DNA from: Cladobotryum mycophilum | Taxonomy: Eukaryota > Ascomycota > Sordariomycetes > Hypocreales > Hypocreaceae | DNA: 64,000 nucleotides | Direction of reading: 5' to 3' | NCBI GenBank assembly: GCA_036429605.1 | Contig: JAVFKD010000010.1 | Span: 1,178,001 to 1,242,000 of the forward strand | In this document: in pieces, positions 10,530-20,597 of the stretch | Position numbering within the stretch: the first letter of the stretch is position 1 | How the letters are laid out: each line of letters starts with the position of its first letter | Notes under the pieces: model-generated | Seen by the model: the letters and a program-made list of their open reading frames with translations, nothing else | What the model was told of the DNA's origin: nothing | The model's database searches: none | Translations under genes and position numbers: made by a program

Positions 10530-11878
10530 ATGGGTAGGCATCTGTTTGAGAACGTCTTTGCAATTACGTTTCTCGATGACTGATGGATGCTGTTTTCAAG
10601 ATGAGGACGTACAGGCTGTTATTATCGACAATGGGTATGTTGTCACACACTTACAGCCTAGTCTCTTCTTGTGTTCCTGGGCCTCGATACTAACATTGGT
10701 TTTCAATGCAGCTCGCACACCATCAAAGCTGGATTTGCTGGTAACGATGCTCCACACGTGGTAATCCGTAAGTTGTTACCACATCACGCCCCCTTGCCAG
10801 CGAATGGGAAAGAAAAGCAGAATTTATCAAGCTGCTCCTGTTGGATGACTTGCTTACGATATTTCAGCCGCTAAATCAGGGCACCCGATCACCAACGATG
10901 CCATCACTAATTGGGAGGGCCTGGAGACGCTTTGGGGTGACGTGTTCAAACAACTCGACGTGGACCCCAGTGGGCATCCAGTTCTGTTCACCGTCGGCTA
11001 TCTCATCTCCAAGGCGGACCAGGAGAAGATGATTAAAATCATGTTTGAAAAGTTCAATGTTCCCGCTTTATTTGTCTCCATCCCTGCTCATTTCTCCTTG
11101 CACGCCGCGCAAAAGACTACCGGTGTTGTGGTCGACGTGGGAGAGTCTCACCTTTCAGTTGTCCCAATCCATGAAGGGAATCCCGTTCCTCACGCATTGG
11201 CTTCCGGAAAGGCGAGCGGACGCGCCCTGACAAACTACCTACAGGAGCTGTTGGGTAAAGAGTCGCACAAATTCACTTCTTCGGAACTGTCTAAAACAGA
11301 GGAAATTAAGGAGAAGGCTTGTTACCTGGCTACTGACTTTGACAAAGAAGTCGCGACCCTATCTCAAGGCAAAGCATCTAGTGGCAACACGGTTGTACTC
11401 TCTGACGGGACAAAGGTCTCCCCGGAGCATCTCGAGTAGAAGCTCCCGAGGCACTGTTTAATCCTTCACCTCTTGGAAAAGGGAGTATTTCGATTGAGGA
11501 AGCCATCAACAGTGCCATCAAGAAATGCGACAGCAACCTGCACAAAGATCTGTACGGCAACATTCTCCTGGTAAGTCTCCATTCTTGGGCATAACGAAGG
11601 CCACCTTGACTACCGCATTCGGCTGACGATCCATCTTTCAGGCGGGTGGAACAACGACTTTCAATAATTTCTCGGACCGTCTGCAAAAGGCGTTGGAGAA
11701 ATCTGCGTCTCATCGGGTGAGAGTGACTGCGCCCCCTGAGCGCAAATACTCGGCCTGGATCGGTGCCTCAGAGTTGGCTTCGTTGTCGGACTTTCAGATG
11801 AGATGGTTCAGCAAGGAAGAGTATGATGACAACGCTTCCATAGCTCAGGAGAAGTGCCCTCACTATGATGGAGCATGA
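10530..11878 (+). CDS. Actin paralogue lacking subdomain 2 (one apparent frameshift)
   Basis: Exons 10530-10533, 10601-10634, 10712-10767, 10868-11570 and 11642-11878 give about 344 residues (actin has 375). The four-base first exon ATGG is a known habit of fungal actin genes. Actin landmarks are clear: DNGS then KAGFAGNDAP in the first phosphate loop, TNWEGLETLW, SLHAAQKTTGVVVDVG, PEALFNPSPLG, AGGTTTF and APPERKYSAWIGAS. Between GNDAPHVV and PITNDAITNW only about six residues replace actin residues of roughly 33-68, that is subdomain 2 with the DNase I loop; the 100-nt intron there is too short to hide it. The frame shifts near 11436-11440 (stop TAG at 11437-11439), as if one base were missing. 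It could be an expressed pseudo-actin, a decaying duplicate, or a sequence error plus a real deletion. Confidence 0.82.
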
Positions 11879-12354
11879 TTAGTACTTGATAAGTTTGACC
11901 GTTCTCACCATCTGCTACGCTTTTGTGATCTATTGGAATTCTCTTACTCACCATGTCATCCTTTTCTTTCCTACCGAGTAGATAAGGGGGTATTTGCTGG
12001 ATATGAAGTGAAATCCCTCCCATTCGCACACCCCATATCAGGCCCAGCTTCCATAGGCTCGTTGCGGACTAGCTTCGATTGGTTTCATCGCCCAGTGCAG
12101 ACTACTACTATCGCAGCAACGTATATAAGCTACCTAAGTTTCAGGGCTAATATCAACCTTACAATCGGAGAGAAATCAAAGTACAAAGTCTCACAAATCT
12201 TGGGGGAGCAACGAATAAGAATCAGGCTTTGTATTGACGACCTATAGATAGATGGCCATGATAGCAAGGTCCCTGCAGCTTCATATCAAACCATGTAGTG
12301 AAAGCACATCCCGAGTGTTCACAGGTCGGCCCAAATCAGCATTATCAAAAGAAC
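11879..12354. other. Convergent 3' region between actin-like and NTF2 genes
   Basis: Holds the two 3' untranslated regions; nothing else recognised. Confidence 0.5.
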
Positions 12355-13064
12355 CTATCCAAAAATGAGTCTGAATAAATCGTTGTAGACGAAGAAACCG
12401 CCTGGTTGGCCGGGGATGGGCGACAGCGTAAATGTCCGGGAGAATTGCAGGGGCTTATCAAACGCGTTGTCAACCTAATTGGATGCATTAGAACCTGCAC
12501 CATTGTTTCCATATACTGCGGGGGTATGCGTAATATATCTGCGATTTTGAACTTACTGCCAGTTTGCCCGTCACCTGAACGACAACTGAGCCGCCCGCGC
12601 CGGGTTGGGAATCTGTTGATTCAACCATGGTCTTGACGGTTTTCAATTCCGGTTTCTTATGTTTGAGAATCAGTTAGCAAAAGCTGGAGAGATATCGAGG
12701 CATGCTTGTGACTAACCGTCAACTGTGATATGATGTTTTGAGCTCCTTGCACGTCCTGACCCTCCCAGCTAAGCATAGATTCAGGTCGCTGTTGTGGAAA
12801 TTAGTAAAAAGTTCCACATGTTATTGCCAGGCAGGCTGCATACGTAGAGGCTGGCCAAGCTGGCACGCGACTCGTAGTTGTCGAACGTCCTAAAGTAGTG
12901 GCCAACAAACGCCGCTGTGCGAGCATGCAAGTCAGAACAAAAAGAAGGTTTTCATGAACTCGTCCGGGGAACGCATACTCGAAATGCTCTTGAAGTCCGC
13001 TGTATGCATGGTTAATACTTTTCCGTGTTGGTCCCGCTGGAGAGGAGATTTCTTGCTTACCCAT
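12355..13064 (-). CDS. Nuclear transport factor 2 (NTF2) family protein, six exons
   Basis: No long open frame marks this gene; it emerges only when spliced. Exons 13064-13061 (ATGG), 12999-12979, 12914-12844, 12788-12717, 12655-12557 and 12474-12355 join in frame to 128 codons plus stop, with five GT-AG introns of 55-82 nt. The product has the NTF2 pattern: AFVGHYFRTFDN, then LASLYRPESMLSWEG, QGAQNIISQL, and the C-terminal FFVYNDLFRL. Length matches canonical NTF2 (about 125), which imports Ran-GDP through nuclear pores as a homodimer. The stretch after QL (PELKTVKTMVES) departs from the usual LPFQK.QH, so this could be a divergent paralogue rather than the essential copy. No frame break is present. 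Confidence 0.87.
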
Positions 13065-16000
13065 CTTGAGTGATAGTATTCTTGTTTCTTTTTTTGATAA
13101 TTCAACGAGAAAGTTTGATTATGACAACATCAAGATTTCACAATCTGCAAAGTGGTGGGAGGGGATTGAGGGGTATTTAACTTGGGAGGCAAGAGGGGTC
13201 ACAACAGCACAAATCCATAAGAATCGCTTCGCTGGATGTGCGTACTTCGCATGACGTTACAATCAAGATGCACATAGACTATTGATGAATCTGAGTAATA
13301 TGCAGACACCAATACCTCCAAATTGTCTCTAGCTGGAGTAACCATGCACAAAAATCTGGGTCGTCATCTGCGGAGCGACTGCAGAACCACGTAATTCAGC
13401 TTGAGTGGTAGTGTTCCAGAACAGCCTTTTTGCTTTTTGCTAGGAAGCCAGTCAATCAGTATGCTGCGGAGCTGCCTAAGCTCATGTCTCATTGCCTCCG
13501 CATGACGCGTGCCTTGCTACTTGTATGGACGGATTGACATGAGACATCCAAAGGGATCGTCGCTACGGCATGGCTTGGCCCCCTCCAAGAGCAAGAAAGT
13601 TTCCCTCCCATTCCCTTTCCATGGAATCGGTAAATGGGGATATTTTACTTATTACGGAGTAATACCACCCCCTTGTACGGAGTAATGCCCTCTACTGCGG
13701 GCCTGGATTTGATTTCAGCTCCAACTCCGCTATGGGTTCAGCGCGTGCATCCACAAGAAGAAGACCGAAAAAACTACACAAAGATTTGTCATTTGGGACA
13801 GAGGTATAGATTTACGGCGTGAATTTTCTGATCGAAGAGGGCGAGACGCACAAACAGTTTTCCATGGGCAGTGTCTTGTAATACTAGCTGTTAACATTGG
13901 CATGTTAGCCATTTGTGTAAATGTGTGATATTGAGAAGCTTTGATATCACGGGTTGATGATATCCACATCGCCTGAGATATGCGGGGTAAGTGCAGATGG
14001 GGGGCTCAGTCTGACGAAGAATGTCTTGCCTAGGTACTCACATGAATGGTTCAGTGACAAGTGCATAAAGACACAAAGGAAATGTGAAGTTAATGCAATA
14101 ATATATGAAGCGAACACAAATTCGGATGAATGATAGCTTTTGAATAGTATAGGTTTTGATGCTTGGAGGAGAGAGAAGAGTGGGTTTGATGAGAAATGCT
14201 AATTAGTGCTCTAGGAGGTATCTTACATGCGAAGGCATATCATGCTTTTACGAAAAGAGCAGAAGAAGGGTCCATGGCTGAAGGGTTCTTCGTTGTGTGA
14301 TCTTCACCAAGACAGGTCAACGTCTAGATTTTGAATAACTCACATACTAGTTGGCATGTGACATCGTACTCATGCCGGTTCAAATTCTTTGTCGCATATA
14401 TTCCAAGACATCATAAACGACTGTATCTTTTACACTTGTGAAAGGTCTACTCTTTTAGAAGAAGAAAAGACTTTCCCATCATTTTCTAGTATGTACCTAT
14501 TATTAACACCGCCTTGACGCTCTGAGATTAGGAATCATGATGGCATCTAATAACCATACACAGCACACAAAAGCGTCGTAGGTAGCATTACCAAATGGAC
14601 TTTGTCTTTTGGTTATAGACAAAAAAAGGAATAACAGGCCAGTCACCCCATCATCAATAGGCTGCCCGAGCAATTATACACCCAAGAGACCATCAATAAG
14701 ATAAATCACATCAATCAAATCCGACCTCTCTGAAATCAGCTCCTCTACCTTCTCAGGAACCGTACTCATGAACATCAGATGTCATTTTCACTGTGCTCGT
14801 CAAACGTTGTCGGGCCTTTCACCCTCCCAGTTTGGGGAAGATGTTCCGTCTCATAGACATAAGCACACACAACGAGGTCGGCATATGATCGTGCCCAAGA
14901 GCTCTTACACTTCTAGGTATACATGCTATGTACTAGAGAATTTGGAATCCCTTGATCCGAAACATAGTCAGTTTAATCGACGTAATTCTGCAAAACACAA
15001 TTGACCCAGGTATCATCAGCGGACATCGTTTGGCATATAGCTGTTTAGACTATGGGATCCATGAATTAATGACCCAGCGGCCGAGTGCAGTCTTCTTCTT
15101 CACATGGACAAACTCGTCAGATGTTTACCTGGTCATAGTTGTATGACAAAAGCATAGCAAGATTGTTCCTCCGTCACTAACAAATGACCAGGCCATCGTG
15201 CCAACAGACAACTTCAACCAGCCGTCAAGGGACGCCGGTGAATAGACTCAATGATTAATACAGGGGCGACAGCCATGAGCTAGCTGCAGCCATCAATAAC
15301 GCGTTTAAAAGAAACCTGAGATTTGTAGAAAAGTATCGTCGACACCAATGCAAGGTGATCCACTCGCTCAACATGAACTCAATCCTTCCATCTGCAACCG
15401 GGATTGATGATGACCTTTTATGTATTTTAGAACAAAAGAGATATTCCCATAAGAAGGTAATCTAGTCACTCACTATAATCTAATTTCTTCAGAAGAGCCA
15501 AGACAAGGGCACGGTACTTTGCGATAAGCTTGCAGAAGAAAGGGGGTATCCGGCGTGGAATTGGAGGCAGGGTATCCGTTTTAGGCGAGTTGATTGGTCT
15601 GCCCTCCGTATTGTGCTGAGCAAGCGGGAAGGTGAGTCAAGAATAATCTTAATATAGTTAGGGCGGGCTTGCCCATTGTCCTCGTCTTAGCGGTCAGATT
15701 GGTCTCACTTGATGTCTTATTCATCTTGGCCAAAGTGCACAAGTAATAATTCGAGTTGCTAAAGTCGCAACCAAGGTACTATGCTTGGAAGAAACCCTGG
15801 AGGCCCATGACGTATTTTCGCAGCTTGCCGTGCGGGTAACATCTAACCGGGCATCAGAAGCGTGACATTTCGTCATAGAATGTTTGATATCTTTATCTTG
15901 CCCGAGTTTGCCACCAAGACTCAGCCCTGCGAGTTACTGCTCACTCGCGGTAAGACAAGTGCTCAGGTGGCGTAGCGGCAGGCGTGCGATCGGGCCCCTG

Positions 16001-16242
16001 AAACAGACTGAACAATGTCCTCCAGCTATAAAGCCCAGCATGCGATGAGCCAAAAAAAGAGACATACACCTCCGGTCACTGGAAAATGCAATGCACTAGG
16101 ATTCTGTCCATCTAGGCGCGTGATTTCCTTCTACGCCTTGCCCGGATAGCAACGCGAGAAGCTAGCAAGGAGTGAATGAAATAGTCTTCAGACTCAGCAA
16201 GCTTCATCATCGCTGTCCTGTTTCCACCAACATATCGCAGCT
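13065..16242. other. Long gene-poor stretch
   Basis: About 3.2 kb with no recognised gene. Two weak candidates exist: a 31-codon minus-strand frame at 14674-14769 whose acidic and hydrophobic content looks like a final exon, and the two-exon candidate at 15264-15631 listed separately. The sequence TACGGAGTA occurs twice at about 13660-13685. Confidence 0.4.
15264..15631 (+). CDS. Possible internal exons of an unrecognised gene
   Basis: Two open segments (15264-15456 and 15493-15631) keep one frame across a very short 36-nt GT-AG interval. They are bounded by an acceptor (ATACAG) upstream and a strong donor (GTGAGT) downstream. The implied peptide is rich in charged residues, with a GYPAWNWRQG segment. 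I do not recognise it and could not find convincing outer exons, so this may be a relic or chance. Confidence 0.25.
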
Positions 16243-17934
16243 ATGGCATCCGCCGCTCTCCTCGCCATCAGCCTCTATGTGCTAATGGGCGCAGGGCAGC
16301 CGCCGACCGACCGGACCCGTCCAGCCGTGACGCTCCCAGCAGGCCGTGTAGTCGGAACATCCACTGGCTCGGTGAGCCGCTATCTCGGCATTCCCTTTGG
16401 CGCGGCGCCGGTCCGCTTCGACCCTCCCAAGCCGGTTGACAACTGGCAGGGGACGTACGATGCGTCACAGTATAAGCCCGGCTGTATTCAAGAATTCAAA
16501 TACCCAGCAACTGCTCGTAATCAGATCATGAAGTGGTTTAACTCGCCACCAAATCCGGCTGGGGAGAGCGAGGACTGTCTCTACCTGGATGTTTTCGCGC
16601 CTGCTAATGCGGAGGAGGGCTCCAAGGCTGTTATGGTCTGGCTCTTTGGCGGTGATTTTGCCTTTGGCACGGGATCACTCCCGTTGTACGATGGAACAAG
16701 CTTCGCCGAAACCCAGGATGTCGTTGTAGTGACACCCAGCTACCGCACGAATGTCTTTGGCTTCCCTGGCTCGCCCGAGAAGCCCATGTCAGAGCAGAAC
16801 CTTGGGTAAGTAGTGTGTTCCCTCACAATATATCTGCTCCCTCGATGAGCTGCAAACCCCGTTTCATGGCAGGAATGAAGCGAGACGGACCGCTAACTGG
16901 TATAGGCTCCTCGATCAACGACTCGCTCTTGAGTGGGTTCAGCGCAATATCCACCGCTTTGGCGGTGACCCTGATCGGGTGACCCTCTTTGGCGAAAGCG
17001 CTGGCGGGGCCAGTGTTGAAATCCTTGTCACCAACCCTCCTACTCCCGTGCCCTTTGTTGGTGCAATCGTACATTCTGGTCAGGGCTCCGTCGATTTTCG
17101 CACCAATAATTCAGCTGTCTCGTGGAAAAGGCTAAGCAAGGCTGCCGGATGCGACTCGGATAGGTCTCTCGCCTGCATCCGCGCGCTGCCTGCCCAGCAT
17201 ATCAAGCAGCTCATTGAGCAAGAGCGGCTCAGCTTTCCCCCATATATGATGGCGGCGTCACGTATAACGGTACTGGTCGTCGCGACCGCCTCTCATCCAC
17301 CCCGACGGATTCGCGAATCGCTCGTGTACCGCTTCTCATTGGCAGTAATGCAAACGAGAGCAGCATGTTTATCTATGGCCAGACGGATATTAAAGCCTTC
17401 CTTGCCAAGTCACTCCCCCAACTGGCTAACCGTACCGATGAGCTACTTGACGCTTATCCGGAATATGACAGCGCCGGCGGCCCCATTAATTTGAAGCTCG
17501 CCGCCATTGTAACTGAATTCAGATTCCAATGCCCCATCAAAATAGTTGCCGAGGAGAGCGCGGCGGTTGGTATTCCCACATGGCGCTACTACTTTGACGC
17601 TGGCTTCCCAAATACCGACATCTTCCCTGGCAGCGGTGCCTACCACTCATCCGAGATCTCTCTTGTCTTCGGCACATACCCCCGCAACGGCTCCACTCCC
17701 TACCAGGTGGAGGTTAGCAGGGCAATGCAAAAGGTGTGGGCCGACTTTGCCAAGGATCCGTCTCGGGGTCCCGGCTGGGCTGCGGTGCCCCAGATTTCTA
17801 TATTTGGCGGCGGCGTGCGGCCCGGCGGCGATGATGGGACCGGCAAGCCTGTCATGGAGGTCGGGGACCCCACTAATATTGACAAACGGTGCCTTCTCTA
17901 TAAGGATATCTATGACGACGAAACGCTGGTCTAA
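16243..17934 (+). CDS. Secreted type-B carboxylesterase (one frameshift)
   Basis: Exon 1 (16243-16805) and exon 2 (16906-17934) are joined across a 100-nt intron. The N-terminus is a signal peptide (MASAALLAISLYVLMGAG). Carboxylesterase/lipase family features follow: RYLGIPFG near residue 46, the EDCLYLDVF segment, an oxyanion region in the VWLFGGDFAFG segment, and the nucleophile elbow GESAGG with Ser219. After a break, the acid region GSNANESSM and the catalytic-His region AYHSSEISLVFG complete the triad. The frame changes at the five-C run 17237-17241; one more C would keep the two halves in frame. It hydrolyses esters outside the cell in known relatives; the substrate is unknown. It may be a pseudogene or carry a sequencing error. 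Confidence 0.88.
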
Positions 17935-18767
17935 ACCAGGAGCCCGGGGCGTTGTAAAAGGGGGTTTCAACCATGCCCAAACATTTGGGTAGGTAGGAGA
18001 CGATAGAAATAATTTCCCCGCTGGGCGGGTGTCCCTTACTCTAATTGCAGGTGAAAACATGGGTAAAAATGTATAACAAAATGGTGCCTTGGACATGGTT
18101 GGTGGCTTTGAGCCCCAGAGAGGATGGCGATATTTTTATTCTTCATTTCGAACGCCTCTCCGGCTTTTTGAGCGAATGACACTGGAGAGTGGGAGAGCAC
18201 GAGTCAATAGTTTGTCTTTTACGGCCTGTGCCGCTGTCATAATAGCGTCGTCAGTATCTTTAGTCATGATGGTCACGTCGTTTATGATAAATTAGCTTTA
18301 GACAGTCGCAAATATAGCAAGACCGATTTGCTTTGAAGATATATTTAGAGAATCCAACACATGAAGAGAAATGCAAAGTACAACTAGACCGCTGTAACTG
18401 CCACGTTGAACCCCCGCATATCTTGGCTTAGGCGTGAGTGCATTTCAATATCTCTTGCGGTACCGGAGGTGCATGGCGACCTAATCCTTGGGGATTGGAT
18501 TATCAGTCGCATAAACAGTGGAGTATTATCCATTCCTTGCCAACAAGAGGGCGCGGAGACACTGCTCCAGCAAGACTTGGATCCAATCATGGGCAGTGGC
18601 CTGCAAGCAACTTACGACGTATTTTGCCTGCCCGGCTAAATAAACGGGAGGAGCCGCTCATTAATGGTAATAGTAGATGGCCGCCCAAAAAGACTCACTA
18701 CTATGTTTCACCTAAACCTTTCATCCCATTAAGTAAAAGCATAATATCGTGTTCTACATTTAAGGCC
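17935..18767. other. Intergenic region
   Basis: No gene recognised. The downstream dehydratase frame is open back to 18438, but the extra 110 codons do not resemble that family. Confidence 0.5.
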
Positions 18768-19874
18768 ATGTCATGCCCAGTCCGGACCTACCCCTTGGTA
18801 AAACCAAAAGACCATCGACCCCCGATTCCGAGGTGGAGCCTAAAGTTTCCAAATGAAGCAACGCATGTCTACACGGCATACTTGGGTGTTCAATGGCACT
18901 CAAAAAGCCCAGCAACAATCCAGGCAGCATTGCAGGCCATCCACGCGACTCGTAGCTGGATCGACAACAATGCTTCTGATCCCTCCTTTGCTTTCGAGTC
19001 CTTCAACTTTCTCGATGGCAACGACGCACCAAGTTCAAAAGTCTGGGTATGCTACTGGGCCGAAGAGGGGAAATACAAGGAAACCCTTGACCGTCTTTCC
19101 TTGGCTGCCATCTTCTCAGACCTGCCAACCGACGGCCGCACTTCAGTCGGCTTATGGTGCGAGAGATTTTCAAGTCCGTTGTCGCGGCTGGAGACGAACT
19201 ACTCCGGTCTGGATTATCTTCCAGGACTAGCAAAGTTACCTGGGGTTAGCACAGAGGAGCATTCTCTCACAGCATACTGGGGCGCCGCGAGGGATCGTAT
19301 TCCAGACTCGGCCCATGATTTATTTGAACAGGACGAGGATTCCGTTCAATCGCCAGCTGAAGAGCTCAGTGGCGTAGGACAACATTTGGTTGGAAGCAAT
19401 TACAACAACATTGTGCACATACGGTCTGGTCAATTCTGGGAAAACTGCGCCCTGGAGGAATGCCAGGCATACGAGTCGAAGCTCAAGCCAAAGCTCGAGG
19501 CAGGGCTTCACTATATATGGGAGAACCCATACCTTATCGGTGCCATGGGTCTGCGGTATCTCAGAAACACTGAGAACGGCGATGGGATGGTTGCGGAGGG
19601 AAATAGCACACTGAAGGAGACGTGTGCCGCCGGCTTCTTCACCAGCCTGCACAGCCTAGAGAGGTGGGCAAAGACTCACCCGTCGCATCTTGCAATTTAT
19701 ACAGGAGCCATGAAACACGCAAAGGTATGGGGAGCCGAGAGGAAGTTTCGAACATGGCATGAGGTGTCGGTGCTCAAACAGGGCGAGGCGAACTTTGAGT
19801 ATCTTAATTGCTTGCCGAATACCGGGGTTATTCGATACCTGCCACTTGTTGACCAGAGGGATGTCGGATTTTAG
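18768..19874 (+). CDS. Haem-containing aldoxime dehydratase (phenylacetaldoxime dehydratase family)
   Basis: A single exon of 368 residues, starting at MSCPVRTYPLVKP; an upstream ATG in the same frame (18438) gives an unlikely extension. The protein resembles haem dehydratases that turn aldoximes (R-CH=N-OH) into nitriles, using ferrous haem bound by a histidine and a second, catalytic histidine. Family-like features are PRWSLKFP near the N-terminus, the AYWGAARDRIP segment, and two C-terminal histidine-bearing blocks, HPSHLAIY and RTWHEVSVL, the likely haem-ligand and catalytic regions. Length agrees with the family (about 350). Lack of introns and a bacterial/fungal family distribution are compatible with past transfer, which I infer only weakly. 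It is intact. Residue roles are by analogy. Confidence 0.86.
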   Translation: MSCPVRTYPLVKPKDHRPPIPRWSLKFPNEATHVYTAYLGVQWHSKSPATIQAALQAIHATRSWIDNNASDPSFAFESFNFLDGNDAPSSKVWVCYWAEEGKYKETLDRLSLAAIFSDLPTDGRTSVGLWCERFSSPLSRLETNYSGLDYLPGLAKLPGVSTEEHSLTAYWGAARDRIPDSAHDLFEQDEDSVQSPAEELSGVGQHLVGSNYNNIVHIRSGQFWENCALEECQAYESKLKPKLEAGLHYIWENPYLIGAMGLRYLRNTENGDGMVAEGNSTLKETCAAGFFTSLHSLERWAKTHPSHLAIYTGAMKHAKVWGAERKFRTWHEVSVLKQGEANFEYLNCLPNTGVIRYLPLVDQRDVGF

Positions 19875-20589
19875 AGGGTATAGAAAGGAGAGTGGAGGAA
19901 TCTGAAGGTTATAATTATAGTAGCTGGTTGTTCATGGGAGGGTTACTGTAGACTAGTAGCTGGGACTCAATGCAGGGCCGTGTTGGTCTCTAGCCTTTAT
20001 CCAAGAACTCATCGCCTCTGGGTATATCTACACAGCTAATACCTCACGTAATGAGCCACGTGACCTCGGGAACCTTCTGTTCCCTCACAATAACCCCCTT
20101 CTTTATTAGTATTAAATAATAGACTTCACGCTTTTTACATACCGGATATACCTCAAGCTCTAACTATTATAACTACGTAGCTATGGTCTCCAAATTTGTA
20201 TTTATAAAGATAGTAGACTGTTAACAGGATGAGAAGTTAAACATATATTCAAAAGTTCATTGCGAAGCATTATCCCCCTCTCCAGAACGAGAAGCCACAT
20301 TCTATAAGAATAGGGACCTATCTGCAGCGAGCCTGCGCCGTTTTTCTAAGACAACTTCCCAACTAAACAATTAAAATACCGACCATCGATCAACCGTCAA
20401 GGTGAGTGCATCTGCCGACTACAAGTTCTCCCTTTCAGCTTGTTCGTCCAAGTCAACCTGATTTATAAACGTACGTTGATAAGCCTGAAAGCATTCAGTG
20501 AGGCAAAAAGCGACGACGCTCCATGGATGTGTCTCGCATTATTAAACCGTCACGTGTAGGTGAGTCCATGAATCGAATTTGCCATCAGC
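19875..20589. other. Intergenic region before hAT-C
   Basis: AT-rich, with no gene recognised. The last bases are the left target duplication of the transposon. Confidence 0.5.
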
Positions 20590-20597
20590 ATATACTC

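Noticed and set aside
10207..10764. A 185-codon frame over the actin-like 5' region
   Set aside because: It overlaps the actin-like leader and first exons in another frame and has no coding character.
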